A stretch of DNA of 64,000 nt from Dactylis glomerata (taxonomy: Eukaryota > Streptophyta > Magnoliopsida > Poales > Poaceae). Below are positions 35,956 through 49,132 of the stretch, piece by piece. Numbering within the stretch: the stretch's first letter is position 1; the number at the start of each line of letters is the position of its first letter. The stretch spans positions 2,046,781 through 2,110,780 of the forward strand of contig QXEO01000382.1 in NCBI GenBank assembly GCA_007115705.1, given 5' to 3'. Under the pieces are notes generated by a model. The model searched no databases, was not told the origin of the DNA, and saw only the letters and a program-made list of their open reading frames with translations. Position numbers and translations under genes: made by a program.

Positions 35956-38900
35956 GACCGTACACATCACTTTGTTCCCGATGCTATAAATTTGTTTCAT
36001 AGCTTGAGTTAGCAATTGCGTTTAGTGCCAACTCAGACACCACGAGGGACGACATCTCACCCTCGTCAACGAATTGGAGCGGTGGTTGCCTGTACACCAG
36101 TACACGACCGTGCAACACTTTTTGTTTTGTTTTGAGGGAGACCGTGCAACACTTGTGACTACTCAAGTCCAGTAGTCGACAATATTCTTGATACAGGTAA
36201 CGGTCCGATTAAACACGAGGAACTTTCAAAGAGTAAAAACAAAGTCGCGGCCGTACCATCCCACAACCCACAAGTCAGCGTTCCACTTCCACCGGGGGAA
36301 AGAAATTGGAAGGAGCCTGAGGCGAGCAACGCACGTACGTGTCACCTCCCAGCAGGAGCCAGCGAAGGCCATCATGCACGCCCGCCGACCAGAGCTTTTG
36401 CTTCCTACCCCTTCCATATCCAGCGCAGCGTCCACGTAGCTCGCGAGCAAGCTTCAGCCTCAAACTCGTTCCGACCAACCACCACTGCCCGCCCATGCCA
36501 AAATATATATTGTTATTTTACTTGGAACTAAAACTTGAACAGTTCATGCATCTTTATTTCTTGAACGAAAGGCCATGCTAATCTAGAACCGTGGACGAGG
36601 AGAGCTCCTAGCTACGAGCATCTCCAACTCAACCATGCGTGCCATCCATCCGCGCACGGCCTCGATCCCTCCTGCATCGAAGTAAACGACCATCTGCGCT
36701 GACAAAATTTTCTTCCATGGAAACAACGAGCTCATCATCCCAGATTACTAGATCTGAATCTAGTATAATTTAGTTGTTTTTTTTTTGTCGAAGGATGGTT
36801 TCCACCATACAGAGTTAATCTCGCTCCAGAGGTCGTACACGAGTTTATTTGTCCAGTAAAGAGGCCTGGGTAAATTGGTTTGAATCACGAAAAGAATGAC
36901 GATAAAGATGAAGAACTTTTTCTAGACATTTTTATCGATGAAATCATGAAGGATTGTACATAGATTATACAAAGACTAAGATCTCTGTGGGCTTATAGAG
37001 TTTGTCTGACGAGGTTTACAAGTGAATCTAGGGTTTATGACTATAAAGTCTACGACGGTGATTTCGGCGTATCTTGGTGAATGGTCTTGAGTATATATAG
37101 GCGTTGGTAGTAGGTATATCCATGTTGCGCGTTAGGTCTTCTGTCGTCTTGCAAGTTAAGTTTTCCTCTGATCTTGATGCAATGTCGTATGTTAGAGGTA
37201 GTTCTTCGAGAAGTTCGCTTGTAGCACATCAGGTAGATTGGTTTGAAGCTTCTGGATACAAGCCTTTACGTTGGTGACGTCATGGACGTGGTGGGCTGAA
37301 AGGGTACGTGTTGTTTCCACTTATCTCCAAAAATGTTAGTTTTAAAATTAGAAGTTTATGCGAGTCTAGGACAATGTTTATGTATGATGATTGTTTAAGT
37401 TCCAAGTTCTAAACTATTATTTGAAATTCAATTAAAAAACCATTCTAAAAAAATCCAATTAAAAAGGTCCCCAAGGTGGCCGCGGCAAGGGACTTTTTGC
37501 TTCCCAAGAAAGACTGTCAAAACCTTAGCAGCCCCCACTATCTTCCTCGTCCTCGCCGTCTATGATCGAGAATCGATAGGTTCCACCTCCTCTACTTGCC
37601 GCTCCGGTGGCAGGAAGCGGTGGGCACCTCAAACCTGCACTCGACGTTGTTGAAGGTCTCTAAGTTAGAGTTTGGTCAACCCACATCGCGTTATGGGGGC
37701 TATGCCGGTGTTGTGCGGAACAAAAATAAGGTATATCCGTCTCCCCGTCCACCTCATCGGCGGCGATCTTGCTGGTGGCGTTGTGGAGGTCGGGGATTCG
37801 TCTGGTCGTCATTTATATGAAGTGGTGGATCTCGTCCAGTCTACGTGTGTCACAAGTTTAGTGTTAGAAGCTTCAGATCGATTCAAGGGTTCAAAGGCGA
37901 CGACTTGGGTCCTTAGGGACACGTGCACAAAGACTTCCCAACAGTTAAACGGCAACAACGGCGTATCGGCTGCTCGCTCTGACGGCAGTAGTTGTCGTTT
38001 GGTGGTGCAAGCAATCAGTGTAATTTTTAAAATATTTGAGTTGCCTTGTATTTCTTAGAAACTCAACAAATAGATTCTGATATTTATAGGAAAAAAAACT
38101 CGAAAGACTGTCCGCAGAGCGAATCCGGTGAGGGCGTACTCTGATCAAGTGTAGGTTTGACCCGGAGCGGCGGAGCCTGCGAGGCTGAAACAGCGAAGAC
38201 AGACGAGGATGGATGAGGGTTTGGCCACTTGCGCGAGTGACTGGAGCGTGACACGGAGAGAGGCCTGTAGCCCGTGCTGATCCGATTGGTTCTCCATCCT
38301 TATCGCCGCCGCCGCCGCCGCCGCATCTCCCTGGATTTGGCTGCCTTCGCAGCTTCCAGGCGGCCGTGCGTTTCTTCCGCCGCGGCCGTGAGCGTGACGA
38401 CCTGAGATCACCGTTGGAAGCATCTCAGCGTCTAATCCAAATTTTCGGCGGCCGTACGTGAAACAACGCCAAGGAACTGGAGCTGGATGCGTACCCTCCC
38501 GTCATAGCACCTCTACACGCATCGGGAAACCCGACGACTCGGCCGAGGCAGCTGATGAGATGAAATATAATACTACTACTCCCAATCGCAGTACTCCTAA
38601 ATAAAATTATGTATTCAACACACAGCTGTTCTTCTTTATAAAAAACACCCGATGAATGTAGCTGTTCTCGACCGTTCGAGCAAAACGAAAAAAAAAAGGT
38701 TGCAAGAGACGAACGGTACGGTCCAACCAATCCAAGCGACTTTCGGTGCGGCGTGTCCGGGTCCTGCAGGGCAGGGAGCCTTGGAAGAGCCGTCCAGGAA
38801 ATGGCATGGTATACTTGCGGTCCAGGACATACGACGCGACCCTCAAAGACAAAACCCCCCACAGCTGCTGTCTCCCCCCTAAACACGTCATGCACACGCA

Positions 38901-39590
38901 AGAATTTTCCAACTCGGAACTCTTCTCCGTGCGTACGGTTGCCGCTGTGATGCGTTCGGTCAGGGTCTTCTCCCTCCGTTCTCTCAACTTTGAAGATCAT
39001 CGCCAGCAGCAGTTTTAAAATTCCAGCGGCGATCAACGGTGAGGAAATATATCTTACTATGTGAGGTGAGATCATAGCTTGCCTCACCGAATAATAATTC
39101 TGTTCTGGTTCCTTTGATCCCAAGTCAGGGTCACGGGTCGGCGGCGGCGGCTCAAGCGACGACCAGGCGCGAGGCACCCTGCTCTTCTCCATCGCAGCCT
39201 GCTCCCAATAATTTGGCGCTTATTTGTACGGAGTATACAAAGCTTTCGGTTTGAAAATACCCATAAAGTTTTCAAAGACAAAAAAATTCGCGAGGACAGG
39301 ACAGGAGCCAGAGATCTAGGGTAAAAGGAATCTGGAAGGATAAAGCATGATAACATGATGGGCTCGGGCAACGCCCTCATCCTCAGGCTCAGCTCACCGG
39401 TCCCAGGGACACCCACAAATATTCCTGATAGACCATGATCTCAATGCGATAGCCTTTTTCTCTAGTGGGGATCCGTGGGGGCGGCACACCTGCGAATGCA
39501 AGATCTACGGAACAGTGCAAGTTTCCGTTGCTTGCCCATGCTGCTCAGATATTTCATATCAGTCAGTGAAGAACACACGCTGACATAAAC
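35956..39590. other. Intergenic, no gene supported
   Basis: This is 3.6 kb of mixed sequence. 36900-37320 resembles LTR-type text with a TATATATAGG at about 37092 but has no paired copy here. 37560-38060 is retroposon-like. A (GCC)n run lies at about 38304-38323. The long minus frame 38425-39192 has no domain, poor codon logic and several overlapping frames on both strands, so it is not called. Confidence 0.4.
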
Positions 39591-39790
39591 AGTTAAACTC
39601 TCTGAACGAAAACATAACGGAAATTATCCATGAGCAGTTGACTTGCTACCTCAAGCAAAAGACAGCCAAATACCTATTCTGATGGGCTGTGTCATCCCTA
39701 ATACAGACAATATACGGCAAAAATTTTTTTACACAAACGTGTCTTTAGTGGAAATGCTACCTCTAGTCTGTCTAAGAGAATCTGTAGCTG
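39591..39790 (+). repeat. Left copy of a ~200-bp direct repeat flanking the Harbinger element
   Basis: CTCTCTGAACGAAAACATAA, TTGACTTGCTACCTCAAGCA and GTCTTTAGTGGAAAT recur in order at 51190-51400 as CTTTCTGAATGAAAACATAA, TTGACTTGCTACCACAAGCA and GTCTTCAGTTGAAAT. Divergence is considerable, so the duplication is old. Confidence 0.7.
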
Positions 39791-39955
39791 ACCCCTTAGA
39801 GCAACACTAGCAGATACCGTAGATCGCCGATGTCCGCCAAGTGCGACTCGAAACGCCTGAAAGGTATGGAATTATGATCCCCCTCCGAATCATTTCAGTT
39901 TCATCCATAGCGTGTCAATAATTCCAAAATTCCGTCAAAGATTTCAAACCCGACA

Positions 39956-41020
39956 TGGAAGAGGGCAATGGCGAGGAGGATGATGGCTTCCCCTAAAAAA
40001 AAAGGAGGCTGATGGCGATGAGGTGGAGGAGATAGAGGATGGGGTGTTTTATGTCTCGCAACCTACCCAACGCAAGAGAGAAATGAACTACATCGATGTG
40101 GAGGATGCTTGCTTGGTGCGGCATGGGAAAGTGTCTCCCTCGATGTCGTGTCCGGCAACGACCAAACCGGGGAGAGGTGTTCCCTAAGGATTAAGGACAA
40201 ATTGTTCCAATGCATAACTTGGCTAACCACTCCCACACTGACATACACCTATAGATCACTTCAAGGACGTTGGGATGTGATCAAATCAAAGTGTAACCGT
40301 TTGAGTGGATGTTTGGAGCAAGTGAGGAAGGCTTCTCCAAGTGGTGTCACCATTGATGACTATGTGAGTTTATCTTGCATTATTGCATTTATTTGTTCAT
40401 TGTTCCATTCATTTCAATTACGTGTACAAATATTGCATTTGAAATACTTGTTCTAGTGCACTATTTTAATTACTTAAGCATTCTTTCGTATATAGGATAG
40501 AATTGCCATGGAAAGGTTCAAGCAAATACCCGCTTTCAAAAAACAAGCCCTTTGTGCTACAACACTGTTGAAATTTGCTAGAACATAGCAAGAAATGGAA
40601 GTTGACAGAGCAAGAAGCTCCACCAAAAAAAGGAGTAATAGCCCAATTGGATGATGACGATAGTGATCTGCCCGGGGGAGGTAGAAACAAGGACAATCCC
40701 AATGAAAATAAGAAAGCAAAGGAAAAGCTAATGAAGCAAGCCGAGGCATCAAGTTTGAGGGACAAAGTTGATGAAATATTAAAATCCAAGCAGAAGTTGG
40801 TGCACAAAACTTTGGAGACAGAGATTCTCATTGCCGATAAGAAGATTCAAGACTAGAAAACAAGGTGCCAAGCAATCCGAAAAGATGACATGTGCAAGGC
40901 CGCCATTGAGGAGAAGAGGGCCTCTCATTGCCAAGGCGAACAAGACGGTGATGATGGGTCCAACTACCATGGATGCCTCGACAAGAGAGTGGTGTGATTT
41001 TACAAGGATGGAGATCTAAC
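39956..41020 (+). pseudogene. SANT/Myb-like plus NAM-associated C-terminal protein, broken
   Basis: In fragments across frames one reads the family text: MNYIDVEDACLV, then AWESVSLDVVSGNDQTGE, SLQGRWDVIKSKCN and SGVTIDDY (40109-40360), which is the trihelix-like SANT part. A likely intron follows, GTGAGT at 40364 to TATATAG near 40496, and then the NAM-associated part, EHSKKWKL, KEKLMKQAEASSLRDKVDEIL (40575-40856) and more in another frame to 41020. Stops and frameshifts occur before the SANT part, inside it and after 40856. In this family the protein helps Harbinger transposase bind DNA and enter the nucleus; this copy cannot. Confidence 0.75.
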
Positions 41021-41044
41021 TAAGATGGCAAGTGGCTAGTGGTG

Positions 41045-42442
41045 TGATGACCCACAAGTATAGGCGATCGCAACAGTCTTCGAGGGAAGTAAAACCCAAA
41101 TTTATTGATTCGACACAAGGGGAGCCAAATAATATATGTAAGCCTTAACAGATGAGTTGTCAATACAGCTGCACCTGGAAATAGTCTTGCTCGCAGTGGT
41201 TTATCAGTAGCAACAGTTTTATAGTGGTGATAGTAGTGAAACGGTAACAACAGTAGTAAAATAACATCGATAATAGTAGCAATAGTAAACAGTAGGAACA
41301 AATATTGTAGGCATAGGGATGGATGTACGGGCGTTGCATGGATAAGATAATTCATGAAATCAATGAGACATGGGCATTGCAGATAAATAATGATAAATCA
41401 TCCTAGTACTAACAATCATAGGCATGTGTTTCGTATATAGTCGTACGTGCTCACAAGGAGAAACTTGCACGACATCTTTTGTCCTACCAGCCTGTTGCAG
41501 CAGGGCTTCAAGGGAAACTACTGGTAATTAAGGTACTCCTTTTAATAAAGTACTGGAGCAAACCATTAACACTCGGTGAACACATGTGATCCTCACATCA
41601 TAGCCATCCCCTCCGGTTATCCCAATTTCTGTCACTTTGGGGCCTCGGGTTTCAGACAACAATATGTGTATACAACTTGTAGGTAAGACCATAAACAACA
41701 AGTATCATCATAGAAATAATAACATGTTCAGATCTGAAATCATGGCACTCGGGCCCAAAGTGACAAGCATTAAGCACAACAAGTTGCAACAAAGTCATAA
41801 GCACTAATAGAAGATACTAGGCACTATGCCCTAACAATCTCATATCAAATTACATGAACGATCTTATCCAATCCCTACCATCCCCTCACCTACAGCGGGG
41901 GAATTACTCACACATGGATGGGGGAGTCATGGATGGTCGATGGAGGGACGTCGGTGATGATGGTGATGAAGATCTCCTCCAAATCCCCATCCCGATAGGG
42001 TGCCAGAACGGAGTTTTTGGTTCCGAATCGCGGTTTCTGATGGCGGCGGCGCAGCGGAAGTCTATCTGGGAAAAACGCCATCTCCCTAATATTTTCAGGT
42101 AAAGGGGTATATGTAGGCGGAAGGAGGGGTCGAGGAGCCGGCCGAGCCGCCCTCACACCAGGAGGGCGCGGCCAGGGCTGGGCCGCGCCCCCTGTGTGTG
42201 AGGAGGCCTCGTGCCTCTCCTCCGTCTCGTCTTCTGGCTCCGTGGGTCTTCTGGTGAAATAGGATTTTTACCAATTTTTCCCGAATTTTTACTGAAAGTT
42301 GGATTTCTGCACAAAAATGAGACACCAGAGCAATTCTGCTGAAAATAGCGTTAGTCCGCGTTAGTTGCATTCAAAATACACAAATTAGAGGAGAAACAAT
42401 AGCAAAAGTGTTCGGGAAAGTAAATATGTTTTGGACGTATCA
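41045..42442 (-). repeat. 3' LTR (1398 bp)
   Basis: It begins TGATGACCCAC and ends GACGTATCA. It contains a GC-rich palindrome at 42153-42203 shared with other LTRs in the window. Confidence 0.9.
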
Positions 42443-44415
42443 ACTCCCCTCAAGCTTAGCTATTTGCTTGTCCTCAAGCAATTCAGTTAACAACTGAGAG
42501 TGGTAAAAGAAACTTTCACGAACACATTTGCTTCATATGATGTATATATACTAACTATGTGATCAAATACTCAGGCAATTCATAATAAGGAATATGCAAC
42601 TAATGTCACCTCATAGTCAAGCAAGCTATGAAAGAGTGCCAATACACTAATAACAAGTAACATGAACATAAGAAGCTACAAGATTGTAATATGCATAAAT
42701 GATATGGAAGAGTGGTATCCAGCTTGCCTTTATTTGTGGAGCAAAACATAAATGCTGAGGCACCTCTGAAGTCCAAAGGAAGACTAGAAGTAAAAATATC
42801 AAAGATACAAGCATCAAAGTTATACCACAATTAACCGTGTTCTGGGACAAGCACATTACACTAAGAATAACAGCTATGCTCTCAAGAAGTGCTTTAAAGT
42901 TAGAAGATGATGACTCAACATAAAAGTAAAAGGATAGCCCTTCGCAGAGGGAAGCAGGGATTAAACATGTGCTAGAGCTTTTCATTTGTAAAACAGAGAT
43001 AAAAATTTATTTTGAGAGGTGGTTGTTTCATGTCAACGACTGGCAATGGGGACTTGCTATCTTCCATAATAAACAAGTGAGAGCGGTTCCGAGTTCTTTG
43101 AAATTTTGGCACATTGGTGCTCTTTTATAATGCTTTGGCACTCCTCCCCACCTTTTTTCCTTTCTCAAACCATGGCTAACCGATTCCATCGGGTGCCCAC
43201 CAACATTCACATACCTTGGAGGAGTGCCTTTTTTTTCTTTCTTTTAGAATTAGATTATAATGGTCTGACCAGCTCTCATGCAAAATTAATGATGAGCAGA
43301 TGAAGCTGCCTAGTCGAGGGGTACTTAATTTAATATGGAAGATAGCAATTCCAACCACTACGTCCCCATGAGCTAAAAACAGTGGCACAAAATGAGAAGT
43401 AGTTGAAAGTTTTGAAAGGTAGCACATGAAAATTTACTTGGAATGGCTTACAAATACCATGCATAGGAATTTATAGTGTACTTTTTGATAGACTTGGTTT
43501 TTGGTGATTGGATGCACGAGTAGAGCTCATACTCAGTACAAGTGAAGGCTAGCAAAAGACTGGGAAGCGACAATCAAGAGAGCAATAACTGTCATAATCA
43601 TGCTTACGACAAAACAAAATTAACATAGGCATAAAAATGATACAAGAACTCTGAGGCAAAGTAAATCATCGAGGCTTAATTGACTTTTTGTTCAGTCATA
43701 TGCATGCTTGAGCATGTGCCAAGTCAATTCAAATGAAACTTTCAGAGGAGGATACCACAATATCATACCATATTATGAATAAAATAATGCATGCAAGCGT
43801 CTACATGACATGCTACAAGCTATTAGTAAATTGGAACTAATCATATAAAAGCAAGAACTACAAAGCATCCATTAGATAACATATACCTTACATGAACCGA
43901 CTAAGCATGTCCACATAAATGAGTATATGTACAAAAATAAAAACAAATAGAGTTCATACCAGCCTCTTACCACATCTCGGATTGTCATATGTCGTCATTA
44001 TTGCTCTTCACTTGTGTGGCTTGAATAATATAAAGTGAATACCAAGCTCCAATGAAGTAACGGGAGACTGAACTCTGCAACAAACTTTACAAAACCGAAG
44101 AAGAACAACAAATATTTTTGGGTTTTCGATTTTTAAAACAAGAACAGAAGGAAATAGCAAACAAAGCAAAATATTTTTGGATTTTTCAAAATGAAAATAG
44201 CAAGTAAAGCAAACCAAAGGTAGCAAGCTAAAAAGGCAAACAAAGAGAAACAACGGAATTTTTTTTGGTCTTTTTGTGTTTTGGAAAGTAAAAATAAGAA
44301 CAAGAACAATAAAGAGAGCGAAACATGGATACACATAGGACCGACAAAATAAGATATGTAGATGAGTGAATCGTCGACGTACCTCCCCCCAAGCTTAGGC
44401 TTTTGGCCTAAGCGG
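42443..44415 (-). other. 3' internal non-coding region of the Athila-like element
   Basis: There is no minus-strand gene. About 42900-43560 matches 3960-4960 in the other Athila-like element (for example GACTCAACATAAAAGTAAAAG and ACGAGTAGAGCTCATACTCAG). Short frames around 44008-44334 are AT-rich and not called. Confidence 0.6.
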
Positions 44416-44418
44416 AGA

Positions 44419-45552
44419 TCAATCCCAACTCGGCCAACTTGGCCACGAGGTGACGCCTCCGTAGTGCAACGAAGAAGCACCATCGTCCTGATATGAGCTC
44501 GAGGACGCCCCGGAGTGGTATGTGGTGAAGTGATAGGCCGAGTCCTCCTCTTCCTCCTGGTCCATGATGCCATGTTGTACGTTGAAGCCGAGCACCCTAA
44601 GCCGCTCGTCCAACTCCTCCTTCATGCGTGACCATGGCCTGTTATCAATACTGAACAAACTGGGTTGTGGCAAAGGCACTTCCCTTTCCTCTCCATCAGT
44701 GACTAACATCCTGTAAACTAATTTCCTTGCATGTGAGTTAGCGGTGACAAAATGATGGAGCTTCATGGCAGCAAGATCGAGCCTCTGCGGAGTCAACAAT
44801 ATATCATGAGGAGCAATAGGAAGTTCAAGAGCAGCAACAATGCGCGGAGCAATAATACCTCCATAAATAGGTCCCCTAGCAGCTAGGCGACGAGCAATAA
44901 TAGCACCGAGGTTATACTTCCTACTAACATCAAGAGCGGTAGCTAGAAAAGCTAAATGATAGTTGGAGATATTGCTAGTGTTTCCTCTACCAAGTACACT
45001 AGTGGCAAGATAGTAAGTAAAATATCTAATAGCTGGGAGTTGAATGTTTCTTATCTTGCCACGCTGTGCGGTGCGGTCATCATCGTTGGTTACTCCTCGG
45101 TAGAGCTCCAATAAATCAGCGGGTTGATGTAGCATCTTCCTTGCCGTCCCAAACATGGGTATACCTAGAATATTACAAAATCTTTCCAAAGACATGGTTA
45201 TAGGCCTATCATAAATCTTAAATGCAATGGAAGGATTGAAATGAGCATTAGTGAATTTAAAACTTTCAATGAAAATCTTTGTGAGAATAGCATATTGATT
45301 ACTCTCATCCATCATGTATGTAGTCAATCCAACCCTGTTAACAAGGAGCAAGAAATCATCAAGAATCCCTGCATCACGCAAAAAGTTAGCACAAGGGAAG
45401 GTCGATGGATGTGCATCTCCATCGTCTCCCTCAAGGTTTGGTCACATAAGATCTTCATTGTAGGATATCCTATATTGAGCAGTGGATCTTGAAGGCCTTG
45501 AGGACCTTGGTGGTTCTCTTTCAAACACTTCTCCATAGGTGTAGTTATCCAT
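44419..45552 (-). pseudogene. ATHILA ORF1-like protein, one in-frame stop
   Basis: From ATG at 45552 (MDNYTYGEVFERE) the minus strand is open to the stop at 44419 except for one TGA at 45442-45444; the full length would be about 377 residues. The visible text, VGLTTYMMDESNQYAILTKIF..., ...ITMSLERFCNILGIP... and the C-terminal EEEEDS tail, resembles the ATHILA ORF-1 family found downstream of pol in plant Athila elements. The stop context (ATG TGA CCA) suggests a former CGA codon. It lies where env-like genes lie in Athila elements. A 5' leader with a possible intron precedes it (see 45553-46386). Biochemical function is unknown. Confidence 0.65.
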
Positions 45553-46386
45553 GTCTCTTTTCTGAATTTTTTAACAAACCTCATAAAATATGATTTTGAG
45601 ACAAGCAAATGTAGGAAACTACTATAGTGAGTTACTAGAGAGCTAACATGCATCAATATATCATTTCTAAGCAATAGAACAAGCATGCATACTCATTTAT
45701 CCTGCCACCTACAATGCTAAAATACTCAAAAAATACTCCACCAAAAGAAATTCTATTTGGACAAGCGGAGGAGTCACATACCGGAGAACAATTGCTCCAA
45801 ATCTCAGCAGAAATGATGGGCTGAGCAAGGAGATCGAAAAATCGAGGTGAAGAACAGCAAGAACTCGGGTATGAGTTGGGTGTGTCATTGTTTTCGGGAG
45901 AGAGAAAGAGCTGGGGAAGAAGAGATAAGTGAGAGGCCAGGTGGGCCCCTCTCACACCAGGTGGGCGCGGCCAGGGCTGGGCCGCGCCCCCTGTGTGGGA
46001 GGTGGCATGGCAGCCCCTCCTGGTGTCTCCAGGTGTCTCTCTGTCCCATTTTTGACATAAAAATTTATAAAAAAAATTCTGGAATTTTTCGAGAAACTTT
46101 ATTTTCGAGGATTTTTCAGAAATTGGCATATCGATAAAAACCCAGAAAAACGAAGATGAAATGATTTCAAACAAATCAAAACCACACATGCATCAGCTCT
46201 AAGATACTCTTAATCATGTAACTAAACTAAAGGAATAAATTTTGAACAAGTAAATATAAGTGAGGTGGAGTGGATGCGGTGAAAACGAAGTTTCGTTCAT
46301 ATAAAATCACTTTGTTAACAAGGTTGATCAAGTCTTGTTACTAAACTAACTTTATATGAGGCAAAACTTTGCACTTCACTTAATGC
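45553..46386 (-). other. Leader-like segment between protease and ORF1-like gene
   Basis: On the minus strand this holds the GC palindrome (45951-46001), a pyrimidine-rich leader (about 45870-45930), then TTCTCCG followed by a donor-like GTATGTG at about 45784 and an acceptor-like TTGTAG at about 45715. Its order resembles the U3-R part of the element's own LTR, which has the same palindrome. No gene is seen in it. It could serve as a promoter or splice leader for the ORF1-like gene; that is inference. Confidence 0.4.
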
Positions 46387-47090
46387 TTATGTTACCTCAA
46401 CTCTGATAGGCATAGTCCCAATCATAACAATTTTATATTCTTCCTTGGGCTTTCGCTCTGAACAAATAATTTGACCAACTTTGATGGTCTCAACATTCTT
46501 GACGGAATTTAGAGCATTCTTTCTATCAATCTTCTTGGGAAAATAAACCGTGTACTCTTTATCATTGACATTAAAAGTTACTTTTCCTTGATTGCAATTA
46601 ATAACAGCCCCTGCAGTGTTTAGAAAAGGTCTTCCAAGAATAATAGACATATTGTCATCTTCGGGCATTTCCAACACAACAAAGTCAGTTAAAATCAAAC
46701 AACTGTTAGCAACTTGAACAGGAATATTTTCACATATACCAATAGGAATAGTAGTAGACTTATCAGCCATTTGCAAAGATATATCAGTTGATACTAATTT
46801 TTCTAGATCAAGTCTCTTATAAAGAGAAAAAGCATGACACTAACTCCAGCTCCCAAATCACATAAAGTAGTTCTAACATAGTTATTTTTAATGGATCAAG
46901 GAATAGTTGGTATACCTGGATCTCCAAGTTTCTCTGGTACTTTACCATCAAAAGAATAATTAGCAAGTAAAGTGGAAATTTCCTCATTCGGAATCTTCCT
47001 TTTGTTAGTAACAATATCTTTCATATACTTTGCATAAGGAGGCATTCTAATAGCATCAGTCAAAGAAATTTGCAAAAATAAAGGTCTCAT
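46387..47090 (-). pseudogene. Retropepsin-like (protease) region, broken
   Basis: The minus strand starts with RMPPYAKYMKDIV and FDGKVPEKLGDPGIPTIP in one frame, hits a stop near 46909, continues CDLGAGVSVM in the same frame, then shifts frame to ...QMADKSTTIPIG...ILGRPFLNTAGAVI... (46776-46387). D-x-GA in CDLGAGVSVM is the catalytic aspartate motif of Athila-type retropepsins, and ILGRPFL is the conserved flap-side motif. One stop and one frameshift inactivate it. Normally reverse transcriptase would follow; here the frame ends at 46387 with non-coding sequence. Confidence 0.75.
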
Positions 47091-47210
47091 CCATTCACAA
47101 AACCTGTTGTAGTGTTCTTATTCCTTAGACTTGTGTTTCTTATCAGGAAAAGGCATTGGTTTCTGCACCCAAGGTTCTCTCTCATTACCATGCTTGTTGG
47201 CAATGAAGTC

Positions 47211-49044
47211 TTATTTGGTGTACTTTGCATTCTTATCAATCTTTTCTGGTTCCTCTTCAACTTCTTCTTTATCGGAAGCATCTCCTGGTTCAGTTTCAGC
47301 ATCAGAAATAGAAACACTGTTAGGATCTTTACCTGCATCAGAGGATTCTGCAGTTATTTTATGCTTCTTCTTCTTCTTCTTCTTCTTCTTCTTCTTGGAA
47401 GGAATATCATCTCTTGAAGTGCGTTGAGAATCTTGCTCGGTCCTCTTAGGATGTCCTTCAGGATATAAGGGGTCTTGAGTAGTAGCACCTCCTCTTGTGC
47501 GAATTTCACAAGCTTGCTTCTCTCTTGAAGCATTTACTAACAAATCTTTTTGCACCTTGGTAAGCTGATCAATTTGTGTTTGAACCATTTGAAAATGTTT
47601 AACAAGTATCTTCACATCATTGGCGGTTCTCTCCACAATATCCTGCAACTTGTTAATAGCTCTAGAATTTTCCAACAAATGATTCTGCACCATTCTATTA
47701 AAATTTTCTTGCTTATTAATAAAATTATCAAACTCATCTAAGCATTGATCAGGAGGTTTAGAATAAGAAATATCTCTATCATCAAAGCATTGGAGAGAGT
47801 GTACCTCAATAGTAGATGAATGAGGGATTGGCTTACATAATTCTTCTATAGGAGGTAAATTCTTCACATCTTCGGCCTTAATACCTTTCTCCTTAAGAGA
47901 TTTCTTGGCTTCCTTTATAACTTCATCATTTAATTCAATCATCCCTCTCTTCTTCGGCGTAGGCTCTGTAGATGGCGCAGGTGATGGCAATGGTGTTGGC
48001 TCAACTAGAGTCCAATCATCATGATTCTGGCTTATTTTAGCCATTAGTTCTTCAGCTTCAGCCGGAGTTCTTTCCCTGAAAACACAACCAGCACAACTAT
48101 CCAAATATGACTTAGATTCATCAGTTAGTCCATTATAAAATATATCAAGGAGTTCATTTTTAGGCAATGGCTCTTTAGGTAAAGCTCTAATTAAAGAACA
48201 AAACCTCGTCCAAGATTCAGGCAGTATCTCTCATTTTCCCTGTTTAAAATCAAAGATTTTCTGCACAGCAGCATGTTGAGCACTAGCAGGAAAATATTTC
48301 TGAAAGAAAGCATTAACCAAAGCAATAGGACTATGAATAGATCCAGGAGACAAGCTATTAAACCAAGTTTTAGCTGCATCTTTCAACGAGAAAGGAAAAA
48401 TCTTAGCAACAAAGTAAGTGCGAAGCTTAATATCATCAGAAAACAAATTACTCAAAGTAGAAAGCTCATTCATGTGCTCCATAGCACTATCATCTTTAGT
48501 ACCAAAAAAAAGGAGTTTTCTCAACAATAGATATGTAAGATAAATCCAAAGAGAAATCATAATCCTTGTCTCTAATATCTATGTGAGAAGCAGCAAACTT
48601 AGGATCAGGAGACAATTTATATCTAACAGCACGTCTCGCTAAAAGTTCCTTAACATCAACAGCATTACGAGTAGCATGAGCTTCAGCAATAAAATCATCG
48701 TTAAGCTCAATATAAGCATCATCAAAATGATCACTAGGACATTCCCTAGACTCAGGTGAACTAACAGGTCTAACAGTGGTATTTCCCAACTTAGCTCTAG
48801 CAATTGTAGCATCTAAAAAGGAACCTAGTGAACCTCTCTTATCAAGCACAGTAGAAGCATCATCTAAATTATCAGTGACATTTTTAAACTCAGCAGAAGT
48901 AGTAGCAGTAGCGTGTGCGTGTGGTGGTGTAAGCAACTTACTCATAACAGAAGGTGAATCAAGAGCAACAGAGGTGTTGAGAGTCGTACCTCTTCTTGTA
49001 GTGGATGGCAATATAGGAACTTTTCCATCACGAGGTTTACCCAT
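47211..49044 (-). pseudogene. gag gene of the Athila-like element, one frameshift and one stop
   Basis: The start is ATG at 49044 (MGKPRDGKV), shortly after the primer binding site. The frame is open to a T-run at about 48502-48509, where one extra base shifts it. It continues as GTKDDSAMEHM...FPFSLKDAAKTWFNSLSPGSI...FFQKYFP, the hallmark Athila/Gypsy capsid motif. A TGA at 48231 interrupts, then ...LDIFYNGLTDESKSYLD... follows and the frame ends at 47211 after a Lys-rich, acidic tail. The run of Lys codons is a (CTT)n tract. No CCHC knuckle is evident. Confidence 0.8.
47364..47397 (+). repeat. (CTT)n microsatellite within gag
   Basis: Eleven or so CTT units encode a run of lysines on the minus strand in the gag tail. 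Such a tract is prone to length change. Confidence 0.8.
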
Positions 49045-49104
49045 GATGAAAGGATTGCAGCGAACAATATGAATACCAAGTGAACTTACAAATAAAGCTA
49101 TGCT

Positions 49105-49121
49105 CCCCGGCGATGGCGCCA
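49105..49121 (-). other. Primer binding site
   Basis: The minus-strand reading is TGGCGCCATCGCCGGGG, next to the 5' LTR at 49133. It is an Athila-type site and gives the element's orientation. Confidence 0.8.
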
Positions 49122-49132
49122 GAAAATAGTCT

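Noticed and set aside
38425..39192. A 255-codon minus-strand frame
   Set aside because: It has no domain, three overlapping frames exist on the same stretch, and no splice or promoter context supports it.
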